A DNA stretch of 64,000 nucleotides from Nitzschia sp. DOCU1 (lineage: Eukaryota > Bacillariophyta > Bacillariophyceae > Bacillariales > Bacillariaceae), in the NCBI GenBank assembly GCA_951394045.1, contig OX595997.1:1798001-1862000 (forward strand), in the 5' to 3' direction. The translations under genes and the position numbers were made by a program. Position 1 is the first letter of the stretch. Every line of letters begins with the position of its first letter. Under the pieces are notes generated by a model. It worked only from the letters and a program-made list of their open reading frames with translations. It was not told the DNA's origin and made no database searches. This document shows, piece after piece, positions 9,986 through 19,323 of the stretch.

Positions 9986-11056
9986 ATGCCGCATGATGAT
10001 TTCGAGGGGGAGAGCAAGGGCTATGCGGATGAAACCACAAGAAATGCAGATTTCAACTTTGATGGAAGCGAGACGATGCTGCAAGTACAGCCAGGGAATT
10101 CAGCACTTACACAGGAAGAGGAGCGAAAAGATGATCAGTATCTCCCCGATGACTCGATACCCTCGTTCATCGACCAGCCAGATGAGGACAACGACGAGCA
10201 GCAGGCTTCTACAGCCGCCCTTCTTCCTATGGACGATGAGGAGCATATCACTGCGACCGAGGCGGGAGTCTGGGAAGAACCTGATATGGCAAATCGACGA
10301 CACGTGGGGGCAACACACGGCGAGCAAAGTAACCATGGGCGCCCCGAAGAGCAATTATCGCAGCCGGCGCTCACCGCCGCGGGGACCTTCAGATTGGGCA
10401 ATGCGTTTGGGGGTGCGCTCTCTTGGCCACCTCCCCGCTCTTGTGCGGATAGATTTCTTCATAGAAGCTCCAGTATGTCATCAGCGACAGCAAATCGGAC
10501 GCTCTCCTCTCTCTCAATTCCATTTGATACCACCGCCAACGCTATACCCCTATCAGCTCTAATGTTCCGGGCGGACCGTCATTTGCGGACACAACAAGGA
10601 CAAGGAACAAGTCGAGGAGAAGAGCCACGGCCTCCACCGATAGGTATATCTGGAATCCCCAACATTAGCGGCTTCCCCTCTGGCCCAGTTTCAGTGTATC
10701 CTAGCGCCCCCGAACGAGGGCAGCAGCAACGAAGACGTGATCGCTCCTCTGAGGAATCGTCTTCTGCTTCGCCTAGAGAAAGGGTTCGGCGGGCTCGAAG
10801 ACATTCAGAGCTCATTCCAAACACACACAGAAGAAGGAATGTAGCCAACTTTATGGCACGACAGCGGGAATCGATCCCGCGCCAAATGGTGTCGACAGAG
10901 CAGGAGCAGGAGCAGGTAGTACATGATGATGAAGAACATCAACGTGTGGTTCGCCGTCGAAGCAGCAACTATGGAGAGGCTGTCAATATTCTTCTTCAAG
11001 TTATTGATTATGCTCTGGAAATTCTCGGGAGCGACGACGAGTCGGATGCGATTTGA
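9986..11056 (+). CDS. Acidic, low-complexity protein with C-terminal VIDYALEIL helix, 356 aa
   Basis: The start is the ATG at 9986. Residues 1-110 are acidic, with many Asp, Glu and Gln. The middle is Ser, Pro and Arg rich, including the basic stretch RERVRRARRHSE. An RRR(S) region precedes the C-terminal helix (VNILLQVIDYALEIL), which is followed by an acidic SDDESD tail. That terminal motif matches the end of the gene at 8438 and the frame ending at 11850. At the DNA level the segments near 11000 and 11800 still align through TATGCTCTGGAAAT and TGCGCTCTGGAAAT. No enzymatic domain is seen and most of the chain is probably disordered. A nuclear regulatory or scaffold role is only a guess. Confidence 0.65.
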   Translation: MPHDDFEGESKGYADETTRNADFNFDGSETMLQVQPGNSALTQEEERKDDQYLPDDSIPSFIDQPDEDNDEQQASTAALLPMDDEEHITATEAGVWEEPDMANRRHVGATHGEQSNHGRPEEQLSQPALTAAGTFRLGNAFGGALSWPPPRSCADRFLHRSSSMSSATANRTLSSLSIPFDTTANAIPLSALMFRADRHLRTQQGQGTSRGEEPRPPPIGISGIPNISGFPSGPVSVYPSAPERGQQQRRRDRSSEESSSASPRERVRRARRHSELIPNTHRRRNVANFMARQRESIPRQMVSTEQEQEQVVHDDEEHQRVVRRRSSNYGEAVNILLQVIDYALEILGSDDESDAI

Positions 11057-11441
11057 CGAGAAGAAAGAGGGTTGTCGTTTCCGATTCCGCTAGTATGCTT
11101 CGAGGAGGTGGACGAAGCTTTGAGATCGGACGCAGCATGATAGTGTCGAAGAGACACTTCTAGCTGTCATGGTCAGTGATGCCGAACTGATTGACGGAAG
11201 CATCATGCAACAGCAAAGCATGCTACTTCGTCCTAGTTCACCCTTCTGGTCGGCTATGAGGAGCAGTGCGGAGGAGCAGTGCGGAAGAATATCTTCTTTC
11301 TTCGCTCTTCTAACGCAGTCGGCTCTTCTTCTTCTTGTTGTTGTCGGCGGCGGCGGTCGTCGTGCTGTTGTTGTTCTCACCCCGTTTGTTCGGCCTAGAC
11401 ACCAATAAGATCTTTTACTTTTAAATATCGAAGACGATGGC

Positions 11442-11850
11442 ATGATCATCAACACCACGAACACCACGAACACCACTGCTGCGTCTAATACTAATGATAT
11501 GCGTGCTTCTTCACCAGCACCAACCTCAGCACCACCACCAGATACTAATGGTATCTCTCCTGGTCCTGCTGCTTCAAGAACGACGGTTTTCGTTGGGCAA
11601 GGGACTTACGCAAGGAGGATGGCATCATCACGATACAGCAAGAAGAAGAATCAAGTTTCCGCTGCTTGAGAGCGTTTCATTCAATGGCCCTGCAACGCCG
11701 TCGGAGGAGTTCCTGCTCTCATTTTCGGCAGAAGAAGCTCCTCGCACCACCAGTCTCAAGCATCTTCGCAACACTAGCGCAAAAGATATTGTCCAGATTA
11801 TCGATTGCGCTCTGGAAATCGTCCGGTTTGTTCATCATGACCAATGGTAG
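11442..11850 (+). pseudogene. Third member of the C-terminal helix family, frameshifted
   Basis: The ATG at 11442 starts a Ser/Thr/Pro-rich frame that ends at 11669. The family C-terminus (KDIVQIIDCALEIV) is in a different frame that ends at 11850. No credible GT-AG intron reconciles the two frames because the candidate intervals are 16-30 bp. A small indel near 11600-11665 is the simplest explanation. The acidic tail found after the helix in the two sister genes is also missing. It could be a pseudogene, a sequencing error or a mis-seen gene structure. Confidence 0.45.
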
Positions 11851-11856
11851 TGGCCT

Positions 11857-13551
11857 TACTAACAAGCAATCAGAACGTCTCTTCTTGTTTTGAGCGACAT
11901 CTCGCTGCCATCATACCTTCTTCTTTTTGAATACATACTTTCATCAGATCAGTTTATCTGTTGCCGCCCTGGCGGGCTTTTGCCGTGTATATATAACAGA
12001 ACCTTATGGTGTCGTGCCATTCCCAGGCAGCTAAATCTTAATAGGGGCGGTCACAGCATCATTTAGAAGCAAGTTCTTGTAGCTTGGGGCTTGATATTGG
12101 CGTCCTCGCCATGGTGAAAGGCTGCCAGCAACTGTAACCCCTTGTGGTGAGGAGGATGACCCATCTGATACTCGTGATAAGGTATGACGGGAGACGCAGG
12201 TCGTCTAATCCCTCGTCTCCACAGTTTCTGAAACAAACTTGCGACCAGCCAGAAGAAGTTGTCGTCGTGTCTCGAGAAAAGCGTCGCCACTTAAGATTCA
12301 ACGAGTGCAACTCCCGGAGGGGGCACAACAAGGGGTAGAAGTGGATAGTCATAGTTCCGATGGTTCTTGTACATTCCTTGCCCGGTGCTATCCAGTACTT
12401 GTATGCAGCAATTCTGGTTGGACCGATCATCACACCACCTCCACGAGTATCACTGTGCACTCCACCGCGCTTGCTCACACCCGATTAGTAGTAGCTTTTT
12501 CTTGGGATTTTTATCATGATCAACCAGACGCCACCACGGCCATGACTGTCGGCTACTTTTTCTGTTGATCTTGTTGGTAGAAGTGATTCGGGGGGCAACA
12601 ACCAGCAGTGGGCAGCCAAAATCGGCAGCACCAGGCCACTCCATTCGTAAGAAGAGGGAAATCAGTAGCATGCAAGTGGGCGGGGCTGAACATCCCTCTC
12701 CCCCAACCAAAAACAGTAAATTCTGGCAAACCATCTTAGCATGGAATCGCGGCGGAATGATACTTCCGAAGAAGCAAGAACAACGAGCGAGGCATGCTGT
12801 CACGTCGCCGTAACTGGTGCTGCTGAGGCTTCGTCTAGCGAGTAGGGTTGTTGACTGAAGGGCTAATTCTTTCCAGCCGGGATGGAATGAGGCGGATATT
12901 CGTCTTGTCTTTAGTTGGTTTGGATAGTTCACTTGCCGTCCAATCTCAGTCATCGCGCCGTCTGGTATGAACAGATCGTTGTAAGTAGGAGAATCGTCAA
13001 TCATAACCAACAAAAACAGGAGTTTTGGCGGTTGTAGACTACCAGCCATCCAGCGTTTGGATCCATGACCACCATAACATTAAGGACGCAGCTACTCCTA
13101 TCGAAGCAGAAGTATCCATGGTGGAAGTTCGTTTAGTCTTGGTTAACCGAGATGGACGACGACGTCCTCTACGAAAAGAGTGCTGACCGCCGCGCTCGGA
13201 AATTTTTGGCGCCAAATTTTATTTAGCCATCAACGGATGGCACGGCACTATCGAACTTCTTCAATCGCCGAGACGGCCGAGTCGAGTCTATTGGTATGCA
13301 TCGCTAAATTTTCAACACACGCTAACTAGGCATGCTACGGGAATCACTGGTATTTCTACGGGACTTGCCGGCGCACATGCGTGGGGCGGAAGCAACTTTT
13401 TTCCTTCGGAGTGCTCGGGCGGGAACTATGAGCGAGGCCTCGGTAGTTACACACAACAAGCAAAGAGGGAGAAGAAGAGCAAGCGTGACACGTTGCATCA
13501 TTATTTGTTTGAGACACCACTAGTAAGACAACAATAATAATAACAACAACA
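11857..13551. other. Region without a supported gene
   Basis: Minus-strand open frames at 12059-12478 and 12450-13049 overlap and reach 199 codons, but they show no motif, no membrane segment and no compositional bias that supports coding. The A/C-rich leader just before 13552 (CAACAACAACAATGG) probably belongs to the next gene. Confidence 0.35.
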
Positions 13552-14298
13552 ATGGTGTTTGGACTACCCTCTACGACGAAATTACAAAATGACATCTTTT
13601 GCTTGACGGAAGAGCGTGATTTCTTTCAAGCCAAGTTTCTGGAACAAGTCTCTGAAATTGCCAATCTCAAGGAAGAACTCCGCAAATCCAAAAAGGAAAT
13701 TACACGACTTCGTCATGAACTCATGGGGCAAAGTCATGCAAACTGCAGTGTCAGTATGACGGCATCTTCGCCACCAAGATCGCCAGTATCACGCCTAGTG
13801 GACGCGGGAGAATTTCAACCTGCCAAACAACAACGACAGCGACCAAAAGAACAAGAAGAAGAAAAGAAGGACGATGATGCGAGTTCTTTGACAAATGAGG
13901 ATATTCATCGTGGTGCTGAAGACGACGAAGATGATGATGATGGCGAATCTGTAGCTAGTATGGCCAGTAGCCGCGACGGAGCGGATCAGGATTCCGTCCA
14001 GGAGATTCGACAATCGGCAGAAAAGTTATTGCAATGGGCGTCGTATCGATCGAGTATGCGAACAAGTGGTACTAGCACGACGCCCACTATGCCCAGGTCA
14101 CCGGATCATTCGACATCCAAGATAGCAAGCGGGCCTGCTTCGGTACCTGCTGTTGTTGCTGGGACGGCTGACGAGGAACCATCCTCGTTACTGCCCCACT
14201 TTCCAGATGCAATCGACATTTATGCGGATGGAGACAAGGATGGTGACGAACATCATCAGCATCAACATCATCAGCCCCTGCAGGCGGATGTATACTAA
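13552..14298 (+). CDS. Coiled-coil, acidic protein of unknown function, 248 aa
   Basis: The ATG at 13552 sits in an A-rich leader (ACAACAACAATGG), a favourable eukaryotic start context. Residues ~15-62 have a heptad-like pattern (FLEQVSEIANLKEELRKSKK) and probably form a coiled coil. This is followed by a Ser/Pro-rich linker and a Lys/Glu/Asp-rich block (KEQEEEKKDDD and DDEDDDDGESV). A short helix (VQEIRQSAEKLLQWASY) and a His/Gln-rich end complete the protein. A dimerising nuclear or cytoskeletal adaptor is possible, but nothing identifies a family. The frame is continuous, and its composition differs from the flanking noncoding DNA, so I regard it as a real gene. Confidence 0.6.
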   Translation: MVFGLPSTTKLQNDIFCLTEERDFFQAKFLEQVSEIANLKEELRKSKKEITRLRHELMGQSHANCSVSMTASSPPRSPVSRLVDAGEFQPAKQQRQRPKEQEEEKKDDDASSLTNEDIHRGAEDDEDDDDGESVASMASSRDGADQDSVQEIRQSAEKLLQWASYRSSMRTSGTSTTPTMPRSPDHSTSKIASGPASVPAVVAGTADEEPSSLLPHFPDAIDIYADGDKDGDEHHQHQHHQPLQADVY

Positions 14299-15221
14299 TA
14301 GTCACGCTTAACACTGTAACGTGACAGTGGTGATGTGATGTTGTTGCTGAAGACTGTTATTCGTTTGATGAGGGAATGTGGTGCCAGGTGTATGCATGCA
14401 GGTCCAGCTGCCATTGCTATTGACTATTCCATCATCGCCATCGCGATCCAAAAAACGATATTTCATCATTGTAGCATGATAGATTATATTACTAGACGTG
14501 TTTATGCTTATTCGATCATAGAACACGTAAAAGGTTGTCGCTTCCAATTTCGTAGGATTATTACTCCGGCGAACAAAGAGATGTGCTTCGATCGTCAAAG
14601 TAGTTGCTAACTGAAGGGTGCGTATGCTACTAAATAGCTATGCCCTTCATGCGGGAGGCTCCTCGCGCCGATTCGCTCTCCGCCCACCGTCGCGATGGAC
14701 ATTGACATCCTCGTATCATCCTTGTTACGGTGTTAATAGTAGCAGGCCAAGGGCGATTGCTTTGATTCGACTTTCGCTAGTGGGATCATCGAATAGCTAG
14801 CAATGCTCGTGAGAGGCCAATCGAGTTTGACACCGAACAGCATATCGTATAACAAATTCTGGATAGCATCGTACTAGCGATAGATCTGTCACGGCAACTT
14901 TTCTTATCTGCAATAGGGGCTCTTGTGGCATATCCTAGTGATACAAAACGAGAATGGGCGAGCAACGGCAACTGTGATTGAAAACATTTGCGTTCTAGAG
15001 TGATCGTATCTGGTAATTATTCTTAGTCCTATTGTTCCCATTTTCTGTGTATGTACCTTGAAGCCGTTTCGACGATCATCGCTGGGCAAAACACTTGACA
15101 TGGCAGTGTCTTGTCACCAAAAGTTTCATTCACGACGACACAGACGTCCACACCCCTACGGCAAGGGATGTGATGATAGAACAACGACGACGACGTCCCC
15201 CTCCTTTAACTACGACTCTTA
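14299..15221. other. Intergenic, no gene seen
   Basis: Only short random frames are present between the 3' ends of two convergent genes. Confidence 0.5.
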
Positions 15222-16037
15222 CTAGAATCCCATGGTGAATCGTCGAAAGCGGTTCTTCATTTTCCCCTTTTTCTTGTCCTTCTTATTATCCACTGGTGAC
15301 TGCAAAAACTCGTCTCCCATCTCCTCGTCGGCACCTGGAGAGGTGGGTGATGCCATCACCTTGGCATGACCCTGCTGAGTTGGTAGAGGAGACTGCGGAA
15401 TCATATCTAATGTGGGATTCGCACGAAGCCTCTCAATGATTTGTTCATGAGTCTCGTATTCTTTTTGAACAGTATCCTGGGCATCCAAACTGTACTTGGT
15501 AACGGATCCTCTTCGACGATAACGTTGTCTTCTTGGTTCGCCGGTTCCGGCGTATTCTCCGTAGGATTCTGCTGTGGCGGCAGAATGATTGCTGCTAATA
15601 CTTATATCGTCTGATTTGGAGCGAGGATTTCGACGAAACTTATCCCGTCGGTCATCGGGTTGCATGTCCCCACCGGAGCTTCCATGAACATTCGATTCAT
15701 CATTATAACCTGTATGATAAACCTGGCCATAGTCATTAGAGTCTTCCCCGTATCCGTACTTGTCGGCAGCTGGAGCGGCATCCCCGTATCCATACTTGTC
15801 GGTATCTGGAGTCGCATCCCCGTATCCATACTTGTCGGTATCTGGAGTCGCATCCCCGTATCCATACTTGTCAGTATCTGGAGTCGCATCCCCGTATCCA
15901 TACTTGTCAGTATCTGGGGTGGCGTCGCCATAACCATATGGGTCATCCGGTCCAGCCGGCTCGTAGCCGTACTTCGCAGCCGTATCTTGATGCTTTGCCG
16001 AATCTGGCGTTGCATCCCCGTAGCCGTAGTCTGCCAT
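15222..16037 (-). CDS. YGYGDATPD-repeat protein, 271 aa
   Basis: The start codon is at 16037 on the minus strand. Residues 4-100 hold five YGYGDATPD copies plus YGYGDAAPA and YGYGEDSND variants, mostly as perfect 12-residue units (YGYGDATPDTDK). The rest has a basic RRRGSVTKYS segment that looks like a basophilic kinase site, a helical stretch (DTVQKEYETHEQIIERL), an acidic region and a Lys/Arg-rich end (KKDKKKGKMKNRFRRF). No signal peptide is visible. I recall YGYGD-type proteins as common and uncharacterised in diatoms. The related motif YGFGDAKPEYG occurs in the RGLE protein at 55257. The repeats suggest a Tyr/Asp sticker array; function unknown. Confidence 0.75.
   Translation of the reverse strand: MADYGYGDATPDSAKHQDTAAKYGYEPAGPDDPYGYGDATPDTDKYGYGDATPDTDKYGYGDATPDTDKYGYGDATPDTDKYGYGDAAPAADKYGYGEDSNDYGQVYHTGYNDESNVHGSSGGDMQPDDRRDKFRRNPRSKSDDISISSNHSAATAESYGEYAGTGEPRRQRYRRRGSVTKYSLDAQDTVQKEYETHEQIIERLRANPTLDMIPQSPLPTQQGHAKVMASPTSPGADEEMGDEFLQSPVDNKKDKKKGKMKNRFRRFTMGF
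15781..15935 (-). repeat. 36-bp coding minisatellite (YGYGDATPDTDK units)
   Basis: About four consecutive 36-bp units differ by only a few bases (for example GTCGG and GTCAG), which indicates recent expansion or homogenisation within the coding sequence. Confidence 0.8.
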
Positions 16038-17988
16038 GGTGACGAAAGATAGTCTCGTAGTAGGGGGGAATAAGCCCGATGAAATTCCACAATTCGACCT
16101 CAGGTGGGGGCTTGATCGTAACCCCGTCCGGATTCTTTTTTGTTCGATGCTTGATCACACAAAATCAAAGCCCAGACAACAATTCCAACAAGGAATAAGG
16201 TTCGATCAGGAATGGTTCAGGGATGATTCAAATCCACGTTCCAAAATCTTTGAATTCCGAGCAGCTGACCACTATAAGCAGCGGTAGATCCCACTAAACA
16301 CTTCTCTTCTTGAAGGATCCCCTGACAAAAATCAAAGCGTATCTGAATTCAAAGCAGCCACTATTCAGTTGGGGCACAAAAACAGCGCCTGGTCTCGAAG
16401 CACCACAGTCCACCCGCTTCACAAGTAGGTTGTTGTTGATGCCAATGGAAGCCCCAAACGTTCTAGGTATTGGTCCCGCTTCGTCGGCTGAGTTAAAATA
16501 GTACAAGGACGACAGTGAAACTCGCCAATCCTCGTCCGAGATGCTGATTTATAATAGCCTGAAACCGAACTTGTGCTTTCTCGAAAATTACCCCGTTCCC
16601 CGTGATCAGATCGTAGAACAACGAAATCGTCCTTTTCTGCTGGGTTCGGTGATTTGTAGTAATAACTAATTACAATAACACGGACAACGCGGTACTGCTG
16701 TGTTGTGTAGCTTTCCTTCAAATGCAGTGATGAGGCTACAGTACGATACGTCTTTCAATGGGTTGGATGAGAGAGTCGAGCGACGGCGGAGCAGGGCAGC
16801 CGAGATTTCGTCCTCGCCCCGCATGCACAGCGGAAGCCCGCCGCTCTCCTTCGTCGTCCTCCAATCCATCATCACAAGAAAGACATCCATCGACCAATCG
16901 CGAACGGCATGCTGAAATACCCGGAGGTGGTCATCATTCTTCGGTCATTTCAATGCAGGAATGAACCCGTGAGCTAAACTCAAGTAGAGGGCATACACGC
17001 CTGACCGCCACCCGGATGAAAACGTCATCCTCCCGCACCACCGAAGGTGCGGTCATGTACGGCAACCCTTGTCACGTTCGTGCGTGCACGACTTGGAGAG
17101 ATGGAAGGCAGCAACTGGCCAATTCTGGCGGCAATTTGATGAATGGACGCAACGGCTCCGATCTACAATAAGAGAATCTGGGTTCGAGCTGTGGTTGGAC
17201 TAATCATTAGTAATATCATTAGTAATAAACTAGTAAAATGATCGCTAGAGTCAATGGCAGCCCCACAGAACAACTAACTAGTGCTAGCAATCATTCTACT
17301 AACTACATGTTTCATATGTCACTAGTGATGTGAGCTAGCAATTGGAATCAATGGCCACATCTCATTACTTTATTGTGATGCTGCTATAGTTTAAAGTGGG
17401 GTAGAGTACGGAAGTGTTCCTCCTCGCTTCGCTTGTCGGTACTATTTACCGCCGGCGGTACCACCAGCATGGAATAGGCGCCGAAAAATTTCTTAAGCGT
17501 CTCCTAGAAAGTCAAATATGATGCTACTACTATCTATAGAGCCCGCAATACTTGAGTCGATTGTAATAGGTCGGCGAAATGCAACTTTTCCAACGTTGGA
17601 GAAATATGACTCGGATTTCCGGTGACCTAGGGCGTTATTAGGCATTAGATATACCCGGCATTTGCAGCTTCAAATGCAAGGTGCCAGGAGTCTCTTGAGG
17701 AAGTTCACTTGCCAGCCTGCAGCTCTAGCCCAGTTGTTGGCACGAGCCCCTCCAGCCGCAGATAACTTTAGATTCCCCCGCAGGTTGCCTTTTAATGTAA
17801 GGGCGGATTCAAAAAATGGTCGGTCGATTGCACGTAGTGCAAACCTTGCTGCGACAACTCCTCGAAGCAGAACTTGGGCTTTGTGTCATTTGTTGCGACG
17901 CCCAACAACAATGCGACCAATGTGCTCGAACAATTCAAACTGGCTTTGATCCATGGGTCGTGGCGCTCATCTCGAGGATATGCCAGAT
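16038..17988. other. Long intergenic region with a small inverted repeat
   Basis: No coding frame is supported. At 17232-17248 and 17284-17300 two 17-bp arms (AGTAAAATGATCGCTAG and CTAGCAATCATTCTACT) are inverted complements with two mismatches around a 35-nt loop, in an AT-rich stretch with TAGTAA repeats. It could be a decayed MITE or a hairpin. Confidence 0.4.
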
Positions 17989-18617
17989 CTATAGATCCAA
18001 CAGCTTTCTTTTACCTGTTCTGACAAGCAACTCAAAAGGGCGGTAGCCATATTCCTCCTGCTCTTGCACATTTGGTCTGCGCGACCCATCATTGAAAATG
18101 TCCGTATTCGGCATCCATCGTCGACTGCATGAGAGATCATAGTATGCGCTCTTTGGTATCAGTGACGAGCGAAAACTTTTTTCAAGGAGATTGTTCGAAG
18201 AAAACGCGAACGAGCCGGCCGCGGCACCTCTACCGCCGCCGACCCCACCACCATGATGCCCAAGAACAAACGCTGCGTTCGTCGATTTTTCTTCGGCATC
18301 CAAACTTCTTGATTGATCGTCAGTCGTCGTAGCACCAGCGGCTGTCGTATTCTTCAGGTGTTGCTTGTTGTTGCCATCATTGTCGTTGTTTTAAAACTCA
18401 TGTCGGTCGCCGCGCCAGTATTTGCCAGGCACCTCCTGCTGCTGGGGCTATCGTCGCCACTACCATTCGTTTGTGTCACCGTCGTGCCACTGCAGATGGA
18501 GATGGTGGCGCTCATGGTCGTCGAAGCGGGGGAGACATGACAGCTATCGCATCTGGCAGTTTCATATGGCGGTGTCACGACGACGTGGTCGTCATCATGA
18601 GAAGGATAGCCTTTCAT
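17989..18617 (-). pseudogene. Eroded ankyrin-like fragment
   Basis: On the minus strand an ATG at 18617 opens a Ser/Thr-rich frame that stops at 18354. A second frame (18303 to 17989) contains EEYGYRPFELLVRTGKRKLLDL-like sequence, which resembles half an ankyrin repeat (GxTPLHxAxRxGxxxLVxLL), and then ends. The two frames do not join cleanly, and no further repeat is seen downstream. This looks like a truncated relic next to the retrotransposon, but the ankyrin similarity is short. Confidence 0.3.
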
Positions 18618-18761
18618 GGTAGGAAAACATGAGATAGGCGGACGTCACCACATCTGGCTCTGTCAGGAAAGGATTGCCCGATTACCCCTTTTCATTGGTT
18701 GGATTTCGTTGAAGAGAGAGAAGGAATTTGTGGAAGATAACCTTGTCTTGGCTGTCAATTG

Positions 18762-18803
18762 GGAAACCCAGAAATGGAAAGGTTGACGCAGGTCGTCATA
18801 TAT
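18762..18803. repeat. Left flank of the gypsy insertion, related to the SLC4 promoter spacer
   Basis: The segment GGGAAACCCAGAAATGGAAA at 18762 also occurs in the spacer upstream of SLC4 copies 2-4 (e.g. near 28500). The retrotransposon therefore split a diverged version of the SLC4 upstream region. Confidence 0.6.
18799..18803. other. Target site duplication TATAT (left)
   Basis: TATAT precedes the 5' LTR and is repeated directly after the 3' LTR at 24440-24444. Five-base duplications are typical of LTR retrotransposon integration. Confidence 0.85.
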
Positions 18804-19223
18804 TGAAGGTCCCCCGTCTGTTCGTCGGTGGTCCTCCAAGTCCATGTGCGTTATCGATGCGGCTTTGGTAACTCATGTGGTTCGCCCCCCCAAGTCCGAG
18901 GGCTTATACCTGGGAATCGCCTTGATGAATCGATAGGGCATATTCCTGGGCGTATGTGTATTCTCTCGGCAAACCCGGCAGTCTAATTGATCGGCACTCA
19001 GGACTGCTTTGGGACTCCACTCTACACTTTTCTATACTACTCGTAAGACCCCTTGGTCTACTCCATCCAGGCCCGACAAGAGATCCGTATCTGTCCTATC
19101 TACTACTAGGTCGTTATCCTGGTACTACTTCTTAATCTTGGTTCGGGAAGAGCAGCTTCCGAATTAGGATACTACATCTTTAAAACTAGCTCACTCTTTT
19201 ATTACGAACCCGGGATTACTGCA
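18804..19223 (+). repeat. 5' LTR (420 bp)
   Basis: The LTR starts TGAAGGTCC and ends GATTACTGCA; the sequence matches 24020-24439 base for base as far as I could compare. It should carry the element promoter. I could not identify a primer-binding site beginning TGG directly after it; the downstream sequence starts CTCTGATCAG. Confidence 0.9.
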
Positions 19224-19323
19224 CTCTGATCAGAAACTACGTGAGACTTCGTAACGAGCCGTGTATCGCAACGATAGGCGACCCCTTTCAAAACAACTTT
19301 CAAGACAACTTATCTCCAAGACC

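Noticed and set aside
12059..13049. Overlapping minus frames of 139 and 199 codons
   Set aside because: I looked for transposase-like or other motifs and found none; they overlap and do not join by convincing splice sites.
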